Of a stretch of DNA of 64,000 nucleotides, positions 56,278 to 64,000 are shown piece after piece (within the stretch, counting starts at the first letter, position 1; every line of letters starts with the position of its first letter). The position numbers and the translations under genes are program-made. Location: NCBI RefSeq assembly GCF_000959525.1, contig NZ_CP009832.1, positions 2,542,001 through 2,606,000 of the forward strand, given 5' to 3'. Under the pieces are notes generated by a model, which made no database searches, was not told the origin of the DNA, and worked only from the letters and a program-made list of their open reading frames with translations. Source of the stretch: Burkholderia multivorans ATCC BAA-247 (GTDB taxonomy: Bacteria > Pseudomonadota > Gammaproteobacteria > Burkholderiales > Burkholderiaceae).

Positions 56278-59200
56278 TCAGTACGCGATCTCGACGGCGC
56301 CACCGCCGAACGTCGCGCGCAGTTCCGCGAGCAGCGCATCGCTCGGCTTCACGCGCCACGCATCGCCGAGCCGCATCTCGCCCTGCGCGCGCGCGTTGCT
56401 GTAGTGGATCTGCACCGCAAGCCCGTTCGGCAGCGGCGCCGCCTGGCGACGCCCGCCTTCTCGATCACGTCCGCCGCGCGACGGCGCAGGCGCGTCGATC
56501 GCGTTCGCGGCCGCCGGGTCGTGCTTCGACACATGCGGCTCCAGCACGCGGCGCAGCGCGGCCGCGTCGGCATTGCCGTTCATCGTCAGCCGCACGGCCT
56601 GCGCATAGCGGCTGCGCGCGCGTTCGAGATCCATCACCGTATCGGCCGTGAAGCGAATCCCGCCGGTGAACGCGTCGTTGCGCGCCTGCCCCTGCACGAT
56701 CAGCAGTTCGTCTTCCTTGAACAGCGCCTTGTTCGCTTCGAACTGCTCGTTGAAGATCGTGATTTCGCACTGGCCCGTGCCATCGTCGAGCAGCGCGATC
56801 AGCATCTTGCCGCGCTGAGTCATCTGCGTACGGAGCGACGCGATGATCCCGGCGACGAGCTTGTCGCGCCCCTCCTTCAGATCGCCGATCTTCTGCCGCA
56901 CGAAGCGGCGCACCTCGTCGCGATACGCGTCGAACAGGTGGCCGGACAGATAGAAGCCGAGCGCGCCCTTTTCTTCCTGCAGCCGGCGCTTGTCGTCCCA
57001 TGCGGGCTCGTCGACGAGCGCGTGCGCATGCGGCGATTCGGCGCCCATGTCGAACAGCCCGGCCTGCAGCGCGTTCGCCTCGGCCTGTTCGGCGGCTTCC
57101 ATCGCGAGCGGCACCGACGCGAGCAGCTGCGCGCGATTCGCGTTCAGCGAATCGAACGCGCCGGCGCGGATCAGCGCCTCGACCGTGCGACGGTTCACGA
57201 TCCGGCGATCGATGCGCTCGCAGAAATCGAACAGGTCGGTAAACGGCTTTTCTTCGCGCGCACGCAGGATCTCCTCGATCGCGTTCTGGCCGCTGCCCTT
57301 CACCGCGCCGAGACCGTAGCGGATCGTGCGCGAACGCTTGCCGTCGGGCTCCGCGACGGGCTCGAACCGGTAGTGCGACTGGTTGATGTCGGGCGGCAGC
57401 ACGACGAGGTTGTTCATGATGCAGTCGTCGAACAGGATCTTCACCTTGTCGGTGTCGTCCATCGCGAGCGTCATGTTGGCCGCCATGAATTCGGCCGGAT
57501 GGTGCGCCTTCAGCCACGCGGTGTAATACGCGAGCAGCGCGTACGCGGCCGCGTGCGACTTGTTGAAGCCGTAGCCCGCGAACTTCTCCATCAGGTCGAA
57601 GATCTCGTCGGACTTCTCGCGCGACAGCCCGTTCTTCGCCGCACCTTCGGCGAAGATCTCGCGGTGCTTGACCATCTCCTCGGGCTTCTTCTTGCCCATC
57701 GCACGACGCAGCAAGTCCGCGCCGCCGAGCGAGTAGCCGCCGATGATCTGCGCCATCTGCATCACCTGCTCCTGATAGACCATGATCCCGTAGGTCTCTT
57801 TCAGGACGGGTTCGACGCGCGGATCCGGATAGTCGACCTTCTCGCGCCCGTGCTTGCGCGCGCAGAAGCTCGGAATCAGATCCATCGGGCCCGGACGGTA
57901 CAACGACACGAGCGCGATGATGTCCTCGAAGCGGTCGGGCTGCGCATCCTTCAGCATCCCCTGCATGCCGCGGCTTTCCAGCTGGAACACGGCGACCGTG
58001 TTCGCCTTCTTGAGGATCTGGAACGAAGCGGGATCGTCGAGCGGCACCTGCGACAGCGACCAGTCGGCCTTCGACGGGTCGAGACGGCGGATGTAGCGCT
58101 CGGCCCAGTCGAGAATCGTCAGCGTGGTGAGGCCCAGAAAGTCGAACTTCACGAGGCCGACGGCTTCGACGTCGTCCTTGTCGTACTGGCTCACGACGCC
58201 GCCGTCGTCGCCCTGCGTGTAGAGCGGACAGAAATCGGTCAGCTTGCCGGGCGCGATCAGCACGCCGCCCGCGTGCATCCCGACGTTGCGCGTCAGGCCC
58301 TCGACGCGCTGCGCGAGGTCGAGCAGCTGGTGCACCTCGTCCTCGTTGTCGTAGCGCTCCTGCAGCTGCGGCTCTTCCTTCATCGCGTCGGCAATCGTCA
58401 CGTGCTTGCCGGGCTTGAACGGAATCAGCTTCGCGACGCCGTCGGTGAACATGTAGCCGAGGTCGAGCACGCGGCCGATGTCGCGCACGGCCGCCTTCGC
58501 GGCCATCGTGCCGAAGGTGGCGATCTGCGACACGGCGTCCGCGCCGTACTTGTCCTTCACGTACTGGATCACGCGATCGCGCCCGTGCTGGCAGAAGTCG
58601 ATGTCGAAGTCGGGCATCGACACGCGCTCGGGGTTCAGGAAACGCTCGAACAGCAGGTTGTAGCGCAGCGGATCGAGATCGGTAATGCCGAGCGCGTAGG
58701 CCACCAGCGAACCGGCGCCCGAACCGCGGCCGGGGCCGACCGGCACGCCGTTGTTCTTCGCCCAGTTGATGAAGTCCGCAACGATCAGGAAGTAGCCGGG
58801 AAAGCCCATCTTCGTGATGGTCCCGCACTCGAATTCGAGCCGCTTGTAATACGTGTCGCGCTGCGCGTCGCGCTCCGCCTCGTCCGGATACAGCTGCACG
58901 AGACGCTTTTCGAGCCCCTCCTTCGACAGCTGGATCAGGTAGTCGTCGAGCGACATGCCGTCCGGCGTCGGGAACAGCGGCAGCTTCGGCTTGCCGAGCT
59001 CGAGCGTCAGGTTGCAGCGCTTCGCGATCTCGACCGTGTTCGCGATCGCGGACGGCAGATCGGCGAACAGCGCGACCATTTCGTCCTGCGTGCGGAAATA
59101 CTGCTCGGTCGTGAAACGCTTCTGGCGGCGCGGGTTCGCGAGGATGTCGCCTTCCGAAATGCACACGCGCGCCTCGTGCGCGGTGAAATCGTCGTCGGTC

Positions 59201-59817
59201 ATGAACTGCGTCGGATGCGTCGCGACGACCGGCAGCTTCAGCGACGCGGCGAGCGTCGCGGCCTGCTGGATGTACGCCTCCGCGCCCGGCTGCCCGTAGC
59301 GCTGCAGTTCGATATAGAAGCCGCCGGGGAACACCTTGGCCCAGCGCTGCGCATGGCGGCGCGCGGCTTCCTCGTTGCCGGCCGCGAGCGCGAGGCCGAT
59401 GTCGCCCTGCTGCGCGCCCGACAGCGCGAGCAGCCCTTCGGACAGCTCGCCCTCGAGCCAGCTCGCGTCGAGCTCCGCGCGGCCGCGGTACTGGTTCGTG
59501 AGCCACGCCTTCGACAGCAGCTCGCACAGATTCAGGTAGCCGCGCTTGTTCTTCACGAGCAGCAGCAGGCGCGACGGTTTGTCGCGATCGTCCGGATTCG
59601 TGATCCAGACATCGCAGCCGGCAATCGGCTTCACGCCCTTGCTGCGGGCTTCCTTGTAAAAACGGACGAGACCGAATGCGTTGCCGAGATCGGTCAGCGC
59701 GAGCGCGCCCTGACCGTCGGCGGCCGCCGCCTTGACGATGTCGTCGAGACGCACGATGCCGTCGGCAATCGAGAATTCGGAGTGAACGCGGAGATGGACG
59801 AAGCGAGGATCTGACAT
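56278..59817 (-). CDS. dnaE: DNA polymerase III alpha subunit
   Basis: Replicative polymerase (1179 residues). The N-terminal PHP domain starts [20 protein letters not shown]. The polymerase core has [18 protein letters not shown] and catalytic Asp residues in [18 protein letters not shown] helix-hairpin-helix and an OB-fold ([15 protein letters not shown]) follow, then the C-terminal tau/clamp-interacting region. The frame is open some 350 codons upstream, but only the ATG at 59817 fits the family. Confidence 0.97.
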   Translation of the reverse strand: MSDPRFVHLRVHSEFSIADGIVRLDDIVKAAAADGQGALALTDLGNAFGLVRFYKEARSKGVKPIAGCDVWITNPDDRDKPSRLLLLVKNKRGYLNLCELLSKAWLTNQYRGRAELDASWLEGELSEGLLALSGAQQGDIGLALAAGNEEAARRHAQRWAKVFPGGFYIELQRYGQPGAEAYIQQAATLAASLKLPVVATHPTQFMTDDDFTAHEARVCISEGDILANPRRQKRFTTEQYFRTQDEMVALFADLPSAIANTVEIAKRCNLTLELGKPKLPLFPTPDGMSLDDYLIQLSKEGLEKRLVQLYPDEAERDAQRDTYYKRLEFECGTITKMGFPGYFLIVADFINWAKNNGVPVGPGRGSGAGSLVAYALGITDLDPLRYNLLFERFLNPERVSMPDFDIDFCQHGRDRVIQYVKDKYGADAVSQIATFGTMAAKAAVRDIGRVLDLGYMFTDGVAKLIPFKPGKHVTIADAMKEEPQLQERYDNEDEVHQLLDLAQRVEGLTRNVGMHAGGVLIAPGKLTDFCPLYTQGDDGGVVSQYDKDDVEAVGLVKFDFLGLTTLTILDWAERYIRRLDPSKADWSLSQVPLDDPASFQILKKANTVAVFQLESRGMQGMLKDAQPDRFEDIIALVSLYRPGPMDLIPSFCARKHGREKVDYPDPRVEPVLKETYGIMVYQEQVMQMAQIIGGYSLGGADLLRRAMGKKKPEEMVKHREIFAEGAAKNGLSREKSDEIFDLMEKFAGYGFNKSHAAAYALLAYYTAWLKAHHPAEFMAANMTLAMDDTDKVKILFDDCIMNNLVVLPPDINQSHYRFEPVAEPDGKRSRTIRYGLGAVKGSGQNAIEEILRAREEKPFTDLFDFCERIDRRIVNRRTVEALIRAGAFDSLNANRAQLLASVPLAMEAAEQAEANALQAGLFDMGAESPHAHALVDEPAWDDKRRLQEEKGALGFYLSGHLFDAYRDEVRRFVRQKIGDLKEGRDKLVAGIIASLRTQMTQRGKMLIALLDDGTGQCEITIFNEQFEANKALFKEDELLIVQGQARNDAFTGGIRFTADTVMDLERARSRYAQAVRLTMNGNADAAALRRVLEPHVSKHDPAAANAIDAPAPSRGGRDREGGRRQAAPLPNGLAVQIHYSNARAQGEMRLGDAWRVKPSDALLAELRATFGGGAVEIAY

Positions 59818-60045
59818 GGGCGCTATTGTAGCCGCGTCGCCGCGCAGGCTGCCCAAAAAATCCCCGTGCCGGCCGTTCGGCCGATGCCGGCGGCGCGCCG
59901 TCGCGGCCTGGCCGTTCGGCCGGGTGTCGGCGACGACGCGGTTTGCGGGATAATACGGGTTTTCGAATCTCCGCCCGGCTTCGCACCCTTTTTTGCGGGC
60001 CACCGTGCGCTCGCACGGTCGCGGCCGTTTTACCGTCCGACCACC

Positions 60046-60903
60046 ATGACCATCGTCAACCTCGCCGCCTATCACTTCGTGTCGCTCGACGCGAACGAGC
60101 AATGGCGTCCGCTCGTCACCGCGCGCTGCAACGAACTCGGCCTGCGCGGCACGATCCTGCTCGCCCCGGAGGGCATCAACCTGTTCGTCGCCGGCACGCG
60201 CGAAGCGACCGACGCATTCATCGACTACATCCGCCACGATCCGCTGTTCGAAGGGAAGTTCGCGACGCTGCAGTTCAAGGAAAGCCTGTCCGACTCGCAG
60301 CCGTTCCGCCGGATGCTCGTGCGCCTGAAGCGCGAAATCATCACGATGAAGAAGCCCGCGATCAAGCCGGAGCTCGGCCGCGCGCCGTCGGTCGACGCGC
60401 GCACGCTGAAGACGTGGCTCGATCGCGGTCACGACGACAACGGCCGGCCGGTCGTGATGCTCGACACGCGCAACGCGTTCGAAGTCGACGTCGGCACGTT
60501 CGACGGCGCGCTCGACTACCGGATCGGCAAGTTCAGCGAGTTTCCCGACGTGATCGACGCGCACCGCGCCGACCTCGAAGGCAAGACGATCGTGTCGTTC
60601 TGCACCGGCGGCATCCGTTGCGAGAAGGCCGCGATCCACATGAAGGAAATCGGCATCGACAACGTGTATCAGCTCGAAGGCGGCATCCTGAAGTACTTCG
60701 AGGAAGTCGGCGGCGCGCACTATCACGGCGACTGCTTCGTGTTCGACTATCGCACCGCGCTGACGCCGGAACTGCAGCCGGCCGGCGACGTGACCTGCTT
60801 CGCGTGCCGCGCCGTGGTCACACCCGAGGCGCAGCAGTCGCCGAGCTACGTGCCCGGCAAGTCGTGCCCGGCCTGCGCGCACACGGCCGACGCGGCGGCG
60901 TAA
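60046..60903 (+). CDS. trhO: tRNA uridine(34) hydroxylase (rhodanese-like, YceA type)
   Basis: Forms 5-hydroxyuridine at tRNA position 34 using O2. The 285-residue protein has the N-terminal acylphosphatase-like domain ([16 protein letters not shown]), the rhodanese domain with [17 protein letters not shown] and the active-site Cys in [14 protein letters not shown] short C-terminal part carries two CxxC pairs (CFAC and CPAC) that may bind zinc. The ATG at 60046 is chosen on family start [11 protein letters not shown]. Confidence 0.92.
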   Translation: MTIVNLAAYHFVSLDANEQWRPLVTARCNELGLRGTILLAPEGINLFVAGTREATDAFIDYIRHDPLFEGKFATLQFKESLSDSQPFRRMLVRLKREIITMKKPAIKPELGRAPSVDARTLKTWLDRGHDDNGRPVVMLDTRNAFEVDVGTFDGALDYRIGKFSEFPDVIDAHRADLEGKTIVSFCTGGIRCEKAAIHMKEIGIDNVYQLEGGILKYFEEVGGAHYHGDCFVFDYRTALTPELQPAGDVTCFACRAVVTPEAQQSPSYVPGKSCPACAHTADAAA

Positions 60904-60925
60904 GCGCGCGCCACGCGCACTGCCG

Positions 60926-61822
60926 ATGAACGGCTATCGCGGCCGCTTCGCGCCGTCGCCCACCGGTCCGCTGCATTTCGGCTCGCTCGTCGGCGCGCTC
61001 GCGAGCTGGCTCGATGCGCGCGCGCACGGCGGCGCGTGGCTCGTGCGGATCGAGGACATCGACGGGCCGCGCACGGTCCCCGGCGCGGCTGACGACATCC
61101 TCGCGACGCTCGCGCATTTCGGGATGACGCCGGACGAGCCGCCCGTGTGGCAGAGCACGCGCGAAGCCGCGTATGCGGCCGCGTTCGAGCGGCTCGTCGC
61201 CGCCGGCCTCGTCTATCCGTGCGGCTGCACGCGCAAGGAAATCGCCGATTCGCTGCGCGCCGCGCACGAGCGCCACACGACGCTCGCGTATCCCGGCACG
61301 TGCCGCACGGGCCTGCGCGGCAAGCCGGCGCGCGCCTGGCGCCTGCGCGTGCCGGACGGCGATGCCGCGATCGTCGCGTTCGACGATCGCTGGCAACGTG
61401 CGCAATCGCAGAACCTCGCGACCGAAGTCGGCGATTTCGTGCTGAAGCGCGCGGACGGGCAATGGGCGTATCAGCTGGCGGTCGTCGTCGACGATGCCGA
61501 CGCCGGCATCACGCATGTCGTGCGCGGCGCCGACCTGCTCGATTCGACGGCCCGGCAGATCTATCTGCAGCGCTGTCTCGGCGTGCCGACACCCGCGTAC
61601 CTGCATGTCCCGGTCGTCGTCGATGCGAACGGCGAAAAGCTCAGCAAGCAAACGGGCGCTGCAGCGCTCGAACGCGACGATCCGCTGCCGCCACTGCAGG
61701 CGGCTGCCACGCATCTTGGGCTCGGCACGCCCGATCGCCCGCTGCCCGGTACGACGCTCGATGCGTTCTACGCAGCCGCGACCGACGCATGGGCGCGCCG
61801 GTTCGGGCCGCACGCGCAATAA
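60926..61822 (+). CDS. gluQ: Glutamyl-Q tRNA(Asp) synthetase
   Basis: Attaches glutamate to queuosine in tRNA(Asp). The 298-residue protein is a truncated glutamyl-tRNA synthetase: [20 protein letters not shown] with the HIGH-like motif, a zinc-binding CGCTRKE segment, [19 protein letters not shown], and the KMSKS-like EKLSKQ. It has no anticodon-binding domain, as expected. It starts 22 bases after trhO. Confidence 0.94.
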   Translation: MNGYRGRFAPSPTGPLHFGSLVGALASWLDARAHGGAWLVRIEDIDGPRTVPGAADDILATLAHFGMTPDEPPVWQSTREAAYAAAFERLVAAGLVYPCGCTRKEIADSLRAAHERHTTLAYPGTCRTGLRGKPARAWRLRVPDGDAAIVAFDDRWQRAQSQNLATEVGDFVLKRADGQWAYQLAVVVDDADAGITHVVRGADLLDSTARQIYLQRCLGVPTPAYLHVPVVVDANGEKLSKQTGAAALERDDPLPPLQAAATHLGLGTPDRPLPGTTLDAFYAAATDAWARRFGPHAQ

Positions 61823-61931
61823 CGGTCGCCACGCCGAGCGAGCGCCCGGCGCGCTTGCGACGCGCAAGCCTATACGCCACGCGGCACGGCATCGCACCGC
61901 CGCGCGTGCCGCTCCAGCCCCGAATGCCCAA

Positions 61932-61965
61932 CAAAAACGGGCGCATGCCAAGTCGCATGCGCCCG
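61932..61965 (-). terminator. Intrinsic terminator of rhlE
   Basis: Perfect 11-bp stem CGGGCGCATGC / GCATGCGCCCG with a six-base loop. On the minus strand it is followed by TTTTTGTT, giving a classical terminator for the leftward gene; the gluQ transcript also reaches it. Confidence 0.88.
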
Positions 61966-62026
61966 CCGGGGTTCCGTTCCACACGCTGCGCCGATCCGCG
62001 ACCGGCGCACCGCTTCAGCGCGTGCT

Positions 62027-63490
62027 TCAGCTCGTCGGCTTGCGCGGCATGCCGAACCCGCCGAGCAACGCGGCAACCTGACGCTTCGGCGTCTTCTTCT
62101 CGGGCTGCGCCGGCTTCGCGTCTTCGGCCTGCTTGGCCGGCGCCGACGGCTCGTACGGCTTGAGGAAGAAATCGTCGACCGGCGGCTCGTGGCGGCGATG
62201 ATGCCCACGCTCCGCACCGGGCGACCGGCGGCCCGACGCGCCGCGATGCTCGTCGCGATCGCGCCGCCCGCCGCGCTCGCCGCCGCGTTCACCGCCGCGC
62301 TCTTCATGACGATGGCGCGCCGGCTTGTCGAGCACGAGCGTCTGCATCTCGAGCGGACGCTTGATCAGTTTCTCGATATCGGCGAGCTGCTTGCGCTCGT
62401 TCGGGCTGCACAGCGACAGCGCGTCGCCGGTCGCGCCCGCACGGCCCGTGCGGCCGATCCGGTGCACGTAGTCTTCCGCGTTGAACGGCAGATCGAAGTT
62501 GATCACGGCCGGCAGTTCCGCGATGTCGAGACCGCGCGCGGCCACGTCGGTCGCGACGAGCGCCTCGATCTCGCCGCGCTTGAACGCGTCGAGCGCCTGC
62601 ATCCGCTCGAGCTGCGACTTGTCGCCGTGGATCGCCGATGCGACCACGCCGTCGCGTTCGAGCTGACGCGCGAGCCGGCTCGCGCCGATCTTGCTGTTGC
62701 AGAATACGATCACCTGCTTGAGGCCGCGATCGCGCAGCAGTTGCACGACCGCCGCCTGCTTGTCGCCTTCGGCGACGTCGTAGACGATCTGCGTGACGTT
62801 CGCGTTCGTCGAATTGCTGCGCGCGACTTCGATCGTCTGCGGGTTGCGCAGGTACGTCGACGCAAGCTTCTTGATTTCGGGCGAGAACGTCGCCGAGAAC
62901 AGCAGCGTCTGACGCTCCTTCGGCAGCAGGTTCAGGATGCGCTGCAGGTCGGGCAGAAAGCCCATGTCGAGCATCCGGTCCGCTTCATCGAGCACGAGAA
63001 TCTGTACCTGGCCGAGGTTCGCGGTCTTTTGCTGCACGTGGTCGAGCAGACGGCCCGGCGTCGCGATCAGGATCTCGACGCCGCGGCGCAGTTCCGCCAT
63101 CTGCGGGTTCATGTCGACGCCGCCGAACACGACCGCGCTGCGCAGCGGCGTGTGCTTGGCGTATGCGTGCACGTTCGCGGCGACCTGGTCGGCGAGTTCG
63201 CGCGTCGGCGTGAGGATCAGCGCACGCACGGGGTGGCGCGCGGGCGACGCGCTCGTGTTCGCCTGCGGCAGCAGACGCTGGATGATCGGCAGCGAGAAGC
63301 TCGCGGTCTTGCCGGTGCCCGTTTGCGCGGCGCCCATGACGTCGCGGCCGGCGAGCACGACCGGAATGGCCTGCGCCTGGATCGGCGTCGGCGTCGTATA
63401 GCCCTGCTCCGCAATGGCTTTCAGGATATCGGCGGCAAGGCCGAATTGATCGAAGGTGGCGTCGACAGGCTTGGCGACAGAATCGGACAT
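62027..63490 (-). CDS. rhlE: DEAD-box ATP-dependent RNA helicase RhlE
   Basis: RNA helicase involved in ribosome assembly and RNA decay. The 487-residue protein has a Q motif (PTPIQAQAIPVVL), motif I AQTGTGKT, Ia PTRELADQ, GG, Ib TPGRLLD, motif II DEAD in VLDEADRM, III SAT, then helicase C-terminal VATDVAARGLDI and HRIGRTGR. A low-complexity basic tail (about 380-455, ERGGERGG and RRDRDEHRG repeats) probably binds RNA. Its leader is long, about 190 bases. Confidence 0.95.
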   Translation of the reverse strand: MSDSVAKPVDATFDQFGLAADILKAIAEQGYTTPTPIQAQAIPVVLAGRDVMGAAQTGTGKTASFSLPIIQRLLPQANTSASPARHPVRALILTPTRELADQVAANVHAYAKHTPLRSAVVFGGVDMNPQMAELRRGVEILIATPGRLLDHVQQKTANLGQVQILVLDEADRMLDMGFLPDLQRILNLLPKERQTLLFSATFSPEIKKLASTYLRNPQTIEVARSNSTNANVTQIVYDVAEGDKQAAVVQLLRDRGLKQVIVFCNSKIGASRLARQLERDGVVASAIHGDKSQLERMQALDAFKRGEIEALVATDVAARGLDIAELPAVINFDLPFNAEDYVHRIGRTGRAGATGDALSLCSPNERKQLADIEKLIKRPLEMQTLVLDKPARHRHEERGGERGGERGGRRDRDEHRGASGRRSPGAERGHHRRHEPPVDDFFLKPYEPSAPAKQAEDAKPAQPEKKTPKRQVAALLGGFGMPRKPTS

Positions 63491-63870
63491 GGTGGCGTTT
63501 CGCTCAAAAGGCGCGGCGGGGACATCGCGCGTCAGGCCGGCCGGGCCTGCGCTCATCACATTTCGGAAGTAGACGGAGCCGCGGCGCGCCGCGCGGCGCC
63601 GCTCTGGCGCTTGGGACCGGTTCGATGCGAACGTCGGACGCCAGGCCGTGCGGACTCCGTTCGGCGCGAATGCCGGCGGAAAGGGCCGTATTGTAGCACC
63701 GTGCGGCCGTCTGTCCGTGACAACGCCGCGAACGGCCGCCACGGCGGTTCGCCGCATGCCTGTGGCGGCTTCGCAGACGGAGGGCGACCCGCGTCCGGCG
63801 CAGCGTTCGAGCCCTGATTGAGTCGCAATCCGGCCGGACCCGGCGCGCTTTCGCGCCGCTCGGCCGCCGC
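63491..63870 (-). promoter_or_regulatory. rhlE leader and upstream intergenic region
   Basis: The 380 bases between rhlE and the partial gene at the window edge carry the rhlE promoter and leader. Near the right end, CGGCGCG-CTTT-CGCGCCG (63841-63858) is a hairpin just after the partial gene's stop and may mark its transcript end, although no U-tract follows. I see no gene here. Confidence 0.5.
63690..63695 (-). promoter_or_regulatory. -10 element of the rhlE promoter
   Basis: TACAAT on the minus strand, about 200 bases before the rhlE ATG. It implies a long 5' untranslated leader, often seen for RNA helicases that are regulated by temperature or by their own product. Confidence 0.45.
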
Positions 63871-64000
63871 TCAGCCCTTGCGCTTTTTCTTCTTGTCGAC
63901 CTGCACGCAGTCCGCGAGCAGCGGCGGCGATTTCTCGTCGGCGATTTCGTCGCGCAGCGTCGCTTCCTTGCCCTTCGTCCACCACGTATAGCGGCCGGCC
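63871..64000 (-). CDS. Partial gene, C-terminal end only
   Basis: The last 42 residues of a protein that begins outside the window. The readable part contains AGRYTWWTKGKEATLRDEIA, then KSPPLLADCVQVD and the lysine-rich tail KKKKRKG before the stop. The frame is open to the window edge. I do not recognise the family from this fragment and do not assign a function. Confidence 0.6.
   Translation of the reverse strand, partial: AGRYTWWTKGKEATLRDEIADEKSPPLLADCVQVDKKKKRKG

Noticed and set aside
55933-59814. A very long open frame (about 1290 codons) opposite dnaE
   Set aside because: Its product is rich in Arg, His, Asp and Val without any domain and lies wholly antisense to dnaE; such frames arise from GC-rich third positions.

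Overview
The window is high-GC DNA, densely packed with intact chromosomal housekeeping genes. Gene content, gene order and protein sequence (ilvBHC-psd-pssA-leuA; yebC-purD-hemF-nadD-rsfS-rlmH-maf-rng; kdpFABCDE; an LPS cluster next to dnaE) point to a betaproteobacterium of the genus Burkholderia, most likely the B. cepacia complex. That assignment is recognition, not a computed result. I see no phage, insertion sequence, CRISPR array, rRNA or tRNA gene.

Layout. 0.1-3.3 kb: a lipoprotein, then a beta-carbonic anhydrase coupled to a SulP transporter (probable bicarbonate uptake pair). 3.3-10.5 kb, minus strand: branched-chain amino acid genes ilvB-ilvH-ilvC, the phosphatidylethanolamine pair psd-pssA, and leuA, which is preceded by a leucine-rich leader peptide with its own promoter. 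10.6-13.0 kb: an ECF sigma factor in a four-gene unit with DUF3619, DUF3106 and RDD proteins. 13.1-15.7 kb: a PHO box followed by a PlcP-like phospholipase C, an Agt-like glycosyltransferase and diacylglycerol kinase, which together look like a phosphate-starvation membrane lipid remodelling operon. 15.8-20.1 kb: TetR regulator, LOG-family protein, SDR, and a large GT-C glycosyltransferase.

20.1-26.2 kb, minus strand: DUF924, AlaX, truncated haemoglobin, FtsX-like permease, DUF4126, a Gdx/SugE guanidinium exporter under a two-hairpin guanidine-II (mini-ykkC) riboswitch, and a DUF333 protein. 26.3-34.8 kb, minus strand: the K+ uptake ATPase kdpFABC with its sensor/regulator kdpDE, led by the 30-residue kdpF and a further 35-residue membrane ORF. 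35-37.6 kb, minus strand: quinone oxidoreductase, methylglyoxal synthase and an SDR without the usual catalytic Tyr. 37.7-46.1 kb, plus strand: upp, yebC, purD, hemF, nadD (apparently starting at CTG), rsfS, rlmH, maf, rng, yggL.

46.4-56.1 kb: PRC-barrel lipoprotein, MFS transporter, FUSC protein, RcnB-like protein, then lipopolysaccharide genes (msbA, a WaaE-like GT2, a second GT2, an O-antigen ligase and a GT9 heptosyltransferase-like protein). 56.3-64 kb: dnaE, trhO, gluQ, rhlE and the 3' end of an unidentified gene.

The most noteworthy signals are regulatory or very small: the leu leader peptide on a probably leaderless transcript (4938-5054), the PHO box with plcP-agt-dgkA (13107-15706), the guanidine-II riboswitch (25823-25867), the small ORFs of the kdp operon (34572-34768), and the non-AUG start of nadD (41829).
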